Source: Sulfuritalea sp. (lineage in GTDB: Bacteria > Pseudomonadota > Gammaproteobacteria > Burkholderiales > Rhodocyclaceae). Taken from it: DNA of 58,487 nt. This document shows, piece after piece, positions 34,599 to 42,366 of the stretch. Both the position numbers and the translations under genes were made by a program. The DNA is taken from the NCBI GenBank assembly GCA_022842325.1, contig JALHPU010000027.1:1-58487 (forward strand). Direction: 5' to 3'. The notes beneath the pieces were generated by a model. It was given only the letters and a program-made list of their open reading frames with translations, did not search any database and was not told where the DNA came from. The stretch's first letter is position 1. Every line of letters begins with the position of its first letter.

Positions 34599-35398
34599 CC
34601 CTCTGGTGGCTCAGCTATCCGCTACTCGGCGTCTTCGCCGGCTTCGTCGCCGGCCTGTTCGGCGTCGGCGGCGGGCTGACCATCGTGCCGCTGCTGTTCA
34701 TGCTGTTCACCGCGCAGGCTTTCCCGGTCGAACACAGCATGCACCTGGCGCTGGGCACCTCGATGGCCACCATCGTATTCACCTCGATCGCCAGCATGCG
34801 CGCCCATCACCGGCATGGCGCGGTGCGCTGGGATATCGTGAAAAGCTTTGCGCCGGGACTGGTGCTCGGCACCCTGTCCGGCTCCTTCCTCGCCACCTGG
34901 GTACCGACGCGGCCGCTGGCCATGGTATTCACCGCAATCGTGTATTACGCCTCGCTGCAGATGATGCTGGACTTCAAGCCCAAGCCGCACCGCCAGCTGC
35001 CGGGAACATTCGGCATGGTCGTCGCCGGCACCCTGATCGGCGTAGTGTCGAGCCTGGTTGCCGCCGGCGGCGGTTTCCTGACGATTCCCTTCATGGTGTT
35101 CTGCAACGTGGTGATCCACCATGCGGTCGGCACCTCGTCGGCGCTGGGCTTTCCGATCGCCGTGGCCGGCACCGTCGGCTACGTCCTCAGCGGACTCAAG
35201 ACCTCGGGCCTGCCCGAGTACTCCCTGGGCTATGTCTATCTGCCGGCCTTCGTTGGCGTCGTCGCCATCAGTTTCCTGATGGCGCCGGTCGGCGCGCGGC
35301 TGGCGCACAAGCTACCAGTCAAGCAGCTCAAGCGTGCCTTCGGCGGCTTCCTCGCGCTGCTGGCGAGCAAGATGCTGCACGGACTGCTGACCGGCTGA
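34595..35398 (+). CDS. TauE/SafE-family sulfite/organosulfur exporter-type permease
   Basis: This 267-residue protein has eight predicted helices in two repeated halves. The first half carries GVFAGFVAGLFGVGGGLTIVPLL and the second VVSSLVAAGGGFLTIPFMVF, the duplicated Gly-rich TauE/SafE motif. Family members export sulfite, sulfoacetate or other anions. The substrate is not readable. A DsrE gene lies convergently next door, which is suggestive of sulfur metabolism but not proof. Confidence 0.85.
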   Translation: MTLWWLSYPLLGVFAGFVAGLFGVGGGLTIVPLLFMLFTAQAFPVEHSMHLALGTSMATIVFTSIASMRAHHRHGAVRWDIVKSFAPGLVLGTLSGSFLATWVPTRPLAMVFTAIVYYASLQMMLDFKPKPHRQLPGTFGMVVAGTLIGVVSSLVAAGGGFLTIPFMVFCNVVIHHAVGTSSALGFPIAVAGTVGYVLSGLKTSGLPEYSLGYVYLPAFVGVVAISFLMAPVGARLAHKLPVKQLKRAFGGFLALLASKMLHGLLTG

Positions 35399-35444
35399 GA
35401 GTTGGTGAATACATCTACTGCGCTACGATTTCTTCACCAACTCT
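35398..35444. terminator. Long-loop inverted repeat between convergent genes
   Basis: AGAGTTGGTGAA (35398-35409) is perfectly mirrored by TTCACCAACTCT (35433-35444). The 12-bp arms lie between the convergent tauE-like and DsrE genes. It probably acts as a bidirectional terminator or transcript stabiliser, although no clear T-run follows. Confidence 0.5.
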
Positions 35445-35455
35445 GAGTCCGACTG

Positions 35456-35881
35456 CTAAGGCCGGACCACGGTCCAGCCCTGCTTGCTCTTCTCGATGAT
35501 TTCGATGATGCCGGCCTTGACGTAGCCGATCTTCGGATGCATGTCTGCCTTGGTCAGTTTCTGGCCCTTCATGGTGTTTTCGCACATGGCGACACTGGCG
35601 CCGCTGGCCAGCGTGTCGTCGATGCGGTTCGCCAGCGGCGAGTCGAACTTGAGCAGCCCCGAGCCGTTGCCGAACACCACCAGCTCGATATCGACCTTGT
35701 CCTTGCCGTATTCGGCCTGGACGTTCTTGACCACGTTCAGGGCCTGGTTCCAGGTCTTGGTATCGCTGTCGCTGACCTGGATCAGAACGCTCGGTTTGGC
35801 CGGCTCGGCAAGCGCAGCCGGGGCTGCGGCCGCAAGCAGGCTTGCTGCAAAGACAAGTTGTACGAAAATACTGCGCATCAT
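35456..35881 (-). CDS. Secreted DsrE-family protein
   Basis: This 141-residue protein has a signal peptide (MMRSIFVQLVFAASLLAAAAPAALA). The mature DsrE-like domain begins SVLIQVSDSDTKTWNQAL, with the central VELVVFGNGSGLL. The conserved cysteine is in VAMCENTMKGQKL. It ends KQGWTVVRP. DsrE/TusD-type domains handle sulfane sulfur on this Cys. ATG 35881 (or 35878) follows AGAGGAGCC. A promoter-like GGGAATAAA-N14-CGTC lies upstream and mirrors that of the divergent sigma factor operon, so this is probably a target of that sigma factor. Confidence 0.85.
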   Translation of the reverse strand: MMRSIFVQLVFAASLLAAAAPAALAEPAKPSVLIQVSDSDTKTWNQALNVVKNVQAEYGKDKVDIELVVFGNGSGLLKFDSPLANRIDDTLASGASVAMCENTMKGQKLTKADMHPKIGYVKAGIIEIIEKSKQGWTVVRP

Positions 35882-35954
35882 GATGGCTCCTCTGTGTTGG
35901 ACGAATGAACTGTTGTTATGGTCTCTGCGTACCGGTAAACCTCGGTAGTCGCGT

Positions 35955-35987
35955 CTATAAGACGGGTTCGCTACCCGATTTATTCCC
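35955..35987 (-). promoter_or_regulatory. ECF-type promoter for the DsrE gene
   Basis: On the minus strand GGGAATAAA (35987-35979) is followed by exactly 14 bases and then CGTCTTATAG. It lies about 75 bases before the DsrE start. The -35-like element, spacing and CGTC are identical to those of the opposing promoter at 36008. Confidence 0.65.
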
Positions 35988-36007
35988 GCCGACCGCCGAT
36001 GCGCCGA

Positions 36008-36040
36008 GGGAATAAACCGAGGGCTTGCTGCGTCATACTG
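36008..36040 (+). promoter_or_regulatory. ECF-type promoter for the sigma factor operon
   Basis: GGGAATAAA (36008-36016), 14 bases, then CGTCATACTG, ending 20 bases before the sigma ATG. It matches the divergent promoter, which suggests autoregulation. CGTC is a common -10 core for ECF sigma factors. Confidence 0.65.
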
Positions 36041-36059
36041 TGTCCGGAGGAAGAAACCG

Positions 36060-36602
36060 ATGAAATGGCTGCAGTCACGTGAACAGCGCGAGCTGGTGGA
36101 ACAGATCAAGGCGAGCCGCGTACGGCTCTATCGCCTGGCTTTCGCCTGGTGCCACGATGCCGGACTGGCCGACGACCTGGCCCAGGAAGCCCTGGCGCGC
36201 GGCCTGGCCCGGCTGGAACAGCTGCGCGAGTCGGCACGCCTGATGAGCTGGCTGTTCGCGATCCTCAACCGATGCTGGATCGACCACCTGCGCGCACTGC
36301 GCGACGATCTCGATGACGAGATGCTCGCCGACCTGCCGTCGGACCTGCCGGGACCGGACAGCCATGCGGAACGCCAGCAGACGGTCAACCGGGTACGGAC
36401 CGCGATCGCGGCCTTGCCGCTCGGCCAGCGCCAGGTGGTCACCCTGGTCGATCTGGAGGACTTTTCCTATGCCGAGGTCGCCGAGATTCTGGCGATTCCG
36501 ATGGGCACGGTCATGAGCCGGCTGTGCCGCGCCCGGGTGTCGCTCAGGGAACTCCTGATGGAGGCCCCCGTGGCCCAGCGCCAACTGAGGAGCGTGAAAT
36601 GA
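36060..36602 (+). CDS. ECF-family RNA polymerase sigma factor
   Basis: This 180-residue protein has sigma region 2 (VRLYRLAFAWCHDAGLADDLAQEAL...SWLFAILNRCWIDHLR) and region 4 (LPLGQRQVVTLVDLEDFSYAEVAEIL then PMGTVMSRLCRARVSL). A linker of about 40 residues, rich in Asp and Pro, lies between, and there is no extra C-terminal domain. The ATG follows GGAGGAAG. It overlaps the anti-sigma-like gene by four bases. It probably directs transcription from the GGGAATAAA/CGTC promoters on both sides of this locus. Confidence 0.92.
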   Translation: MKWLQSREQRELVEQIKASRVRLYRLAFAWCHDAGLADDLAQEALARGLARLEQLRESARLMSWLFAILNRCWIDHLRALRDDLDDEMLADLPSDLPGPDSHAERQQTVNRVRTAIAALPLGQRQVVTLVDLEDFSYAEVAEILAIPMGTVMSRLCRARVSLRELLMEAPVAQRQLRSVK

Positions 36603-37288
36603 ACGATGCAGGCAATTTTTCCGACGAACAGCTGAATGCCTTCGTCGACAACCAGCTGGGCGCCCAGGAATGCGACGAGATTCTCGCCGCGATCGGCAGG
36701 GACGTCGAACTCGGCCAGCGGCTGTGCGCGCTGCGCTCGACCAAGGAACTGGTGCGCCATGCCTACGGCAACGTGCCCGCGGCGCGGCGCGGGCCGCATC
36801 GGCGCTTTCCCGCCTGGGGCGGTGCTCTGGCCGCCAGCGTCGCCCTGATCGTCGGCGTCCTGGCCGGCTGGCTCGGACACCATGCGGCGACCAGGGGCGA
36901 AATGCCGCGCTCGATGGCCGCCTTGTTCTCGGCGGAACCGGCGCGCATCCTGATCCACCTGGAAACCTCCCAGTCCGAGCAGATGGATGCGGCGCTCGAT
37001 CTGGCCGAAGCCTATCTGGCCAAGGCCGGCAACGCCCAGGTCGAGGTGATCACCAACCACCGCGGCCTCGAACTGCTGCGGCGCGACACCACGCCCTATG
37101 CCGCGCGCATTGCAGAGCTGAAGTCGCATCATGCGCGGGTCGGCTTCATCGCCTGCGGGCAGACCATCGCGCGCCTGCAGGGCGTCGGCGTCGAGGTCGA
37201 GCTGATACCCGAGGCGGCCGTCGCAAGAACCGCCATCGAGCACGTCGCCGGACGCGTGCAGCAGGGCTGGACCTACCTCAAGATCTGA
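36599..37288 (+). CDS. Membrane anti-sigma-like protein fused to a periplasmic DsrE-type domain
   Basis: This 229-residue protein has three parts. Residues 1-60 are acidic and helical (FSDEQLNAFVDNQLGAQE), like the cytoplasmic arm of anti-sigma factors, but no H-x3-C-x2-C zinc motif is seen. One membrane helix runs around 80-98 (GGALAASVALIVGVLAGWL). A C-terminal domain from about 118 (ARILIHLETSQSEQMDAAL) has a DsrE-like VGFIACGQTIARLQ cysteine and ends QQGWTYLKI, as the secreted DsrE proteins do. It is translationally coupled to the sigma factor. Sulfur or redox sensing through the Cys is an inference. Confidence 0.75.
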   Translation: MNDAGNFSDEQLNAFVDNQLGAQECDEILAAIGRDVELGQRLCALRSTKELVRHAYGNVPAARRGPHRRFPAWGGALAASVALIVGVLAGWLGHHAATRGEMPRSMAALFSAEPARILIHLETSQSEQMDAALDLAEAYLAKAGNAQVEVITNHRGLELLRRDTTPYAARIAELKSHHARVGFIACGQTIARLQGVGVEVELIPEAAVARTAIEHVAGRVQQGWTYLKI

Positions 37289-37296
37289 TCCGCCGG

Positions 37297-37998
37297 TCAG
37301 CTTGGGCGCACGGTTCCGGCATCCTGGCCGAACAGCACGCGCCTGGCTTCCTCGGTCACCACCGGCGCCGGATTGATCTGCTTCGCCAGCGCATAGGCGC
37401 GTTGCGTCGCCGGCCGCTCGCGGATCGCCGCGAACCAGCGCCTGAGGTTGGGGAAATCGTCGAGGTTCTGGCCCTGCTTTTCATGCGGCACGATCCACGG
37501 ATAGCTGGCCATGTCGGCGATCGAATAGTCGCCGGCCATGAATTCGCGGTCGGCCAGGCGCTTGTTCAGCACCGCGTAGAGTCGCGCCGTCTCCTTGGTG
37601 TAGCGCTCGATGGCGTAGGGAATCGGCTCCGGCGCGTATTGCGTGAAGTGGTGATTCTGCCCCGCCATCGGGCCGAGCCCGCCCATCTGCCAGAACAGCC
37701 ACTGCAAGGTCTCGTTGCGCCCGCGCAGGTCGGGCGCGATGAATTGCCCGGTCTTGTCGGCCAGGTAGAGCAGGATCGCGCCCGATTCGAACAGCGACAA
37801 AGGCGCGCCACCGTCGACCGGATCATGGTCGACGATGGCCGGAATCCGGTTGTTGGGCGAAATCTTCAGGAAGTCGGCGGCGAACTGCTCGCCCTTGCCG
37901 ATATTGATCGGCAGGATGCGGTGCGGCAGCCCGGTCTCCTCGAGGAACATGGTGATCTTGTGGCCGTTGGGAGTGGTCCAGTAGTAAAGGTCAATCAT
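37297..37998 (-). CDS. Glutathione S-transferase (YghU/YfcG-like)
   Basis: This 233-residue protein has the thioredoxin-like N-domain (IDLYYWTTPNGHKITMFLEET), the cis-Pro NNRIPAIVDHD and LFESGAILLYLADKTG. The helical C-domain has NHHFTQYAPEPIPYAIERY and DYSIADMASYPW. The TxxN arrangement matches the Nu-class/YfcG enzymes that have disulfide-bond oxidoreductase activity with glutathione. It overlaps the SGNH hydrolase gene by four bases. Confidence 0.88.
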   Translation of the reverse strand: MIDLYYWTTPNGHKITMFLEETGLPHRILPINIGKGEQFAADFLKISPNNRIPAIVDHDPVDGGAPLSLFESGAILLYLADKTGQFIAPDLRGRNETLQWLFWQMGGLGPMAGQNHHFTQYAPEPIPYAIERYTKETARLYAVLNKRLADREFMAGDYSIADMASYPWIVPHEKQGQNLDDFPNLRRWFAAIRERPATQRAYALAKQINPAPVVTEEARRVLFGQDAGTVRPS

Positions 37999-38717
37999 GT
38001 GCTGCGCTCCTGTTCCTGTGTGATCCGCCGTGCCGCCTCGCGCGCCCAGAGCGCATAGATGGTCGGCCCGGGGTGAAAGCCGTCGCTGGCCATGGCGGAA
38101 ACATCCATCATCTCATGGCCGAGGGCGAGGAATTCGCAACCGGCCCGCTTGCCGGCGAGATCGGCGAGGATGCGATTGAAATCGCGCGCGCGGCTGCCGA
38201 CATACCAGCGCAGCGGCTGCGGCAAGGCCGGAAAGCGGTGCATCGGCGGCAGGCCGCTCAACAGCACGTGGCGTGCGCCGAAGCGGCCGGCCAATAGCTC
38301 GATCAGTTCGCCCTGCTGACGCCGCCACTCTGCCAGCGAGCGCCTGCCGGTGACGTCGTTCACCCCGAGCGAGGTGACGACCACGTCGAAGGTTTCGGCA
38401 GGAGTCTGCTGCAGGCGCTTCAGCATGTCGGCGGTGGTCGCGCCGGTAAAGGCCAGCAGCGTCCATTGCACCCTGAAAGTCGGCGCCAGCGCCACGGCGA
38501 GACGGCCGGCGAGCGCCTCGTCCTGGGTCCGCGCGCCAACCCCGGCGGCGGCCGAATCGCCGGCGATCAGCAGCCGCAGGGGCGGCCCGCTGCCGAGTAC
38601 GCCGCAACGCGCGCCTGTCGGCTCGGGCAGTTCGGGAACCGTGCGCCGCACCCGCCGCCCCTGCGCCAGCAGCAGCGGTGCCAGGGCGGCCGTCGCCAAC
38701 GCATGCCGCAAGGTCAC
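37995..38717 (-). CDS. SGNH/GDSL-family hydrolase
   Basis: This 240-residue protein has a short signal-like N-terminus. The catalytic blocks are LIAGDSAAAGVGA (Ser), a Gly block TGATTADML, VVTSLGVNDVTG (Asn) and SDGFHPGPTIYALWA (Asp/His). It is an esterase or lipase of the SGNH fold whose substrate is unknown. It is coupled by four-base overlaps to the DUF2721 and GST genes. Confidence 0.85.
   Translation of the reverse strand: MTLRHALATAALAPLLLAQGRRVRRTVPELPEPTGARCGVLGSGPPLRLLIAGDSAAAGVGARTQDEALAGRLAVALAPTFRVQWTLLAFTGATTADMLKRLQQTPAETFDVVVTSLGVNDVTGRRSLAEWRRQQGELIELLAGRFGARHVLLSGLPPMHRFPALPQPLRWYVGSRARDFNRILADLAGKRAGCEFLALGHEMMDVSAMASDGFHPGPTIYALWAREAARRITQEQERST
38478..38499 (+). repeat. 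Dispersed motif AGTCGGCGC-N7-ACGGCG
   Basis: Exact copy, antisense within the SGNH hydrolase gene. Confidence 0.75.
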
Positions 38718-39148
38718 GGCTGGTTATGCGTCCCCGAGCGCACCGCGAGAAAGACTTCCCTGAGGAACAAACCCAGCGCCGCAATCATCGCCAGCATTGC
38801 GGCGATGAACAGGGCCGCCACGCTGCGCGCGAGGTCGACGCCGAGCAGGGCGCCGAGGAAGGCGCCGGCCACCACCAGGCAGACCAGCAGGGCCGAGAGC
38901 ACGGCGCCGAAGATTGCGTAATACACCAGCCGGCTGCGCCGCACCAGCAGGCGGATCTCCTGGCGCCCGCTTTCCGCTTCCTCCGCCACGCGGGTATGCA
39001 GGCGCTCCTGCACCACGCGGCGGCGATCGACGATGCGCCCCAGACGCGTATTCAGCGCATTGATCATGGTCGCGATCGCCGTCAGCAGGAAGACCGGCGC
39101 GACCGCCAGCTGGATGACGCGGGTGATGTCGGTGAGATGGTTGTCCAT
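38714..39148 (-). CDS. DUF2721 membrane protein
   Basis: This 144-residue protein begins DNHLTDITRVIQLAVAPVFLLTAIATMINAL, with TRLGRIVDRRRVVQERL next. Two further membrane helices follow (AIFGAVLSALLVCLVVAGAF and ALFIAAMLAMIAALGLFL). This is the DUF2721 layout. Function is unknown. ATG 39148 is chosen because earlier in-frame starts add non-conserved residues. Confidence 0.82.
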   Translation of the reverse strand: MDNHLTDITRVIQLAVAPVFLLTAIATMINALNTRLGRIVDRRRVVQERLHTRVAEEAESGRQEIRLLVRRSRLVYYAIFGAVLSALLVCLVVAGAFLGALLGVDLARSVAALFIAAMLAMIAALGLFLREVFLAVRSGTHNQP

Positions 39149-39254
39149 GGCAGCAGCTTGGTCCGATAGGCGCGGGCGCGCATCAACATGGATTGTACCG
39201 GGCAAGCATGCGCTACCATTTGCAGGCAACCACGTACAAGGAAAACGCCACACC

Positions 39255-39920
39255 ATGCTCCGCCTTGCCGCTGTCCTGCTGCTCATCGCCTGCACCGCCA
39301 GCCGTGCCGAGGACAGCGCGCGCCGCGACGGGCTGGTGGCCGTCTGCGTCGGCTGCCATGGCGCCGCGGGAATCGCCAGCGCGGAAGAGATTCCCTCGAT
39401 TGCCGGACAGAACGAAGCCTACCTGTACGAATCCCTCAAGAATTTCAAGGAGGGCAACCGCCCCTCGCCGCAAATGCGCGGCATCGCGCGCGAACTCGGC
39501 GACGACGAACTGCGCCAGCTGGCACACTATTTCGCCCACCAGCCCTACCTGCGCGGCGTTCAGCAGGCAGACGCCGCCCGCGCCGCGCGCGGCAAGGAGG
39601 TCTACGTCCGCCTGTGCCAGCTCTGCCATCTCGACGACGGCAAGTCCACCACCTACGCCGACTACCCGCTGCTGGCCGGGCAATCGCTGCCCTACATGCT
39701 GAAGGAAATCAAACTGATCCTCGACAAGCGGCGCCGTGTCGAGATCATCAAGCACGAAATGCTGGAACTGGTCTCGCGCCCGCAGATCGAGGATGCGATC
39801 CATTTCTTTGCCGGCCAGCGCGTCGCGCCGGACCAGGTCAGCAACACCGCGACGCATCCCGGCAAGCGCACCAAGCACGGCCGTTTCCGTACGGAGCTGC
39901 AGGAGAAACCTGCGGACTGA
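39255..39920 (+). CDS. Dihaem cytochrome c (c4-like)
   Basis: This 221-residue protein has a signal peptide (MLRLAAVLLLIACTASRA) and two class-I haem domains. The first is VAVCVGCHGAAG with axial Met in PSPQMRG. The second is RLCQLCHLDDGKS with LLAGQSLPYMLKEI and a candidate Met further on. Two-domain c4 cytochromes pass electrons to oxidases or reductases in the periplasm. It runs divergently from DUF2721. Its 3' end faces the acyltransferase gene six bases away. Confidence 0.88.
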   Translation: MLRLAAVLLLIACTASRAEDSARRDGLVAVCVGCHGAAGIASAEEIPSIAGQNEAYLYESLKNFKEGNRPSPQMRGIARELGDDELRQLAHYFAHQPYLRGVQQADAARAARGKEVYVRLCQLCHLDDGKSTTYADYPLLAGQSLPYMLKEIKLILDKRRRVEIIKHEMLELVSRPQIEDAIHFFAGQRVAPDQVSNTATHPGKRTKHGRFRTELQEKPAD

Positions 39921-39926
39921 CTCGGC

Positions 39927-40832
39927 TCAGGAAGGCCCGGCCTCCGCCAGCAGCCGCTCGATCTGCGCGTCCTTGTCCTGCCACAGCTGCTGCACCCATT
40001 TGGCAAACGCTTCACGCGTTGCCGCATCGCCACCGTAGTCGCTGTGCATCAGGTGTTCCGGCACCGGCAGGCTCTGCACCCGCACGATCACGCGCCGCAA
40101 GCGGCCGCACAGGAAATCCCAGAAATTCGGCGTGCCGTCGGGGTAGACGATGGTGACGTCGAGGATCGCGCGGAACTTGTCGCCCATGGCGTTGAGTGCC
40201 AGCGCGATGCCGCCGGCCTTGGGCTTGAGCAGGTGGCGGTAGGGCGATTGCTGGCGCTGGTGCTTGGCCGGCGTGAAGCGCGTGCCTTCGAGAAAATTCA
40301 TCACGCTGGTCGGGATCAGGGCGAACTTCTCGCAGGCCTTGCGCGTCGCCGCCTGATCCTTGCCGCGCATCTCCGGATGCAATTTGAGGTATTCCTCGCT
40401 GTGGCGGCGCATGAAGGGAAAGTCCAGCGCCCACCAGGCCAGGCCCATGATCGGCACCCATTTCAGCTCGTCCTTGATGAAGAACTTGAGCAGCGGAATG
40501 CGCCGGTTGAACAAGTGCTGCAAAACGAAAATGTCGGCCCAGGTCTGGTGGTTGCTGTTCACCAGATACCAGTCCTGCGGATCGAGGCCGGCGATGCCCG
40601 CGACATCCCATTCGGTGCGCTGGGTCAGTCCCATCCAGCCGCTGTTGCCGGCGATCCAGGCCTCGGCAATGGCCACCAGCACCGGGTCGATCCACAGCCG
40701 CACGGCCTTGAACGGCAGGATCAGCCGCACGATGGCGAACACCAGCAGGATCGGCACCCAGACCAGGATGTTGAGCAGCAGCAGCAGGAAGGCGACGACG
40801 CCGCGCAACGGCGCCGGCAGGAAATTCAGCAC
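39927..40832 (-). CDS. 1-acyl-glycerol-3-phosphate acyltransferase-like (YihG type)
   Basis: This protein of about 301 residues has an N-terminal membrane helix (VVAFLLLLLNILVWVPILLVFA). The acyltransferase blocks are LVNSNHQTWADIFVLQHL (H-x4-D), PFMRRHSEEYL and VMNFLEGTRFT (EGTR). The usual substrate is lysophosphatidic acid. I choose the GTG at 40832, eight bases after the matB stop with GAGG before it. A longer in-frame start at 40904 would overlap matB. It probably rides on the mat operon transcript. Confidence 0.82.
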   Translation of the reverse strand: MLNFLPAPLRGVVAFLLLLLNILVWVPILLVFAIVRLILPFKAVRLWIDPVLVAIAEAWIAGNSGWMGLTQRTEWDVAGIAGLDPQDWYLVNSNHQTWADIFVLQHLFNRRIPLLKFFIKDELKWVPIMGLAWWALDFPFMRRHSEEYLKLHPEMRGKDQAATRKACEKFALIPTSVMNFLEGTRFTPAKHQRQQSPYRHLLKPKAGGIALALNAMGDKFRAILDVTIVYPDGTPNFWDFLCGRLRRVIVRVQSLPVPEHLMHSDYGGDAATREAFAKWVQQLWQDKDAQIERLLAEAGPS

Positions 40833-40839
40833 GCCGGCC

Positions 40840-42366
40840 TCAACGAGCGGCCATCGGCGAATAGGTCTCCCGCAGGATGTTCTTCTGCACCTTGCCCATG
40901 GCATTGCGCGGCAGTTCGTCGACCAGATAGACCCACTTGGGCACCTTGAAATTGGCCAGCTTGTCCTTGATCGCCGCGATTATGCCGGACTCCGTCAATG
41001 CCTTGCCGGCGGCGTTCTTTTGCCGCACCACGACGGCGGTGACGGCCTCGCCGAAATCCGCATGCGGCAGGCCGATCACGGCGGATTCGACGACGCCGGG
41101 CATGGCATCGATCAGCTCCTCGATTTCCTTGGGGTACACGTTGAGGCCGCCGGTGATCACGAGGTCCTTGGAACGGCCGCTGATCGTGAGGTAGAAATCG
41201 GCATCCAGGCTGCCCATGTCGCCGGTCTTGAAGAAACCGTCGGCGGTGAACTCCTCTTTGGTCTTCTCGGGCATGCCCCAGTAGCCGACGAAGACATTGT
41301 CGCCCCTGACCTGGATGCTGCCGACCTCGCCGGTTCGCACCGCCGTCCCGCCAGCGCCGACTATTCGCAGCTCGGTACCCGGCAACGGAAAGCCGACCGT
41401 GCCGCCGCGCCGTTCGCCGTCGTAGGGATTCGAGGTGAACATGCCGCCCTCGGTCATGCCGTAGCGTTCGAGGATGGTGTGCCCGGTTCGCGCCTTGAAC
41501 TCGTCGAAGGTTTCCTTCAGCAGCGGCGCCGAACCCGAGATGAACAGGCGCATGCGGCGGCAGGTCTCGCGGCCGAAGGTGGGCTCGTGCAGCAGTCGCA
41601 CATAGAAGGTCGGCACGCCCATCATCACCGTCGATTCGGCCAGCAGCTGCATGGCGCGCGCAGCATCGAATTTCGGCTCGAAGAACATCGCCGAGCCGTT
41701 CAGCAGCGCGCAATGGCAGGCGACGAAGAGGCCGTGGACATGGAAGATCGGCAGCATGTGCAGCAGCACGTCGCCGGGCTGGAAATGCCAGTACTCATGC
41801 AGGGTCAGCGCGTTGTGCGCAAGGTTGCCGTGGGAGAGTATCGCGCCCTTGGAACGCCCGGTGGTGCCCGAGGTGTAGAGGATCGCGGCGAAATTCCGGC
41901 TGCCGCGCGGCACCGTCTCGAACGCGTCGGCGTGCGGCGCCGCGGCGTCGATCAGCGAGCCGCGGCCGTCGTCGCCGAGTTCCAGTACATGCGCCACGCC
42001 GGCTTTGGCGGCGAGCTCATCGGCCAGCGCCCGCACCTGCGGCCGGCAGACGAAGAGGCCCGGCGTTGCATCGCCGAGGAAGTATTCCAGTTCATGGCGC
42101 TGGTAGGCCGGATTCAGCGGCAGGAACACCATGCCGGCGCGGATCGCGGCGAGGTAGAGCACCAGCGCCTCGGGCGTTTTTTCCACCTGTGCCGCGACGC
42201 GGTCGCCGGGCTTCAAGCCCAGCGCGACGATCAGGTTGGCCATGCGACCGCTGGCGCGCTCGACGTCGCCGTAGGTCCACACCCGGCCGTCGGGCAGGAT
42301 CATGCAGGGCGCGGCCGGGTTCTTCGGGAAATGCTCGGCGAGCAGCGAATACAGGTTCTGGTTCAT
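40840..42366 (-). CDS. matB: Malonyl-CoA synthetase
   Basis: This 508-residue ANL adenylate-forming enzyme has AILYTSGTTGRSKGAILSH (P-loop), MLPIFHVHGLFVAC, LERYGMTEGGMFTSNPY and KTGDMGSLDADFYLTISGRSKDLVITGGLNVYPKEIEE. The catalytic Lys is in PRNAMGKVQKNIL. The HVHGLF and RYGMTE blocks and the neighbours (malonyl-CoA decarboxylase, TRAP transporter, FCD regulator) identify it as malonate-CoA ligase. It activates imported malonate to malonyl-CoA. It overlaps the dctM stop by four bases. One exact dispersed-motif copy lies inside. Confidence 0.92.
   Translation of the reverse strand: MNQNLYSLLAEHFPKNPAAPCMILPDGRVWTYGDVERASGRMANLIVALGLKPGDRVAAQVEKTPEALVLYLAAIRAGMVFLPLNPAYQRHELEYFLGDATPGLFVCRPQVRALADELAAKAGVAHVLELGDDGRGSLIDAAAPHADAFETVPRGSRNFAAILYTSGTTGRSKGAILSHGNLAHNALTLHEYWHFQPGDVLLHMLPIFHVHGLFVACHCALLNGSAMFFEPKFDAARAMQLLAESTVMMGVPTFYVRLLHEPTFGRETCRRMRLFISGSAPLLKETFDEFKARTGHTILERYGMTEGGMFTSNPYDGERRGGTVGFPLPGTELRIVGAGGTAVRTGEVGSIQVRGDNVFVGYWGMPEKTKEEFTADGFFKTGDMGSLDADFYLTISGRSKDLVITGGLNVYPKEIEELIDAMPGVVESAVIGLPHADFGEAVTAVVVRQKNAAGKALTESGIIAAIKDKLANFKVPKWVYLVDELPRNAMGKVQKNILRETYSPMAAR
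41341..41362 (-). repeat. Dispersed motif AGTCGGCGC-N7-ACGGCG
   Basis: Exact copy in matB, in sense orientation. It shares a longer stretch (TGCGAATAGTCGGCGCTG) with the polA copy although the genes are unrelated. Confidence 0.75.
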
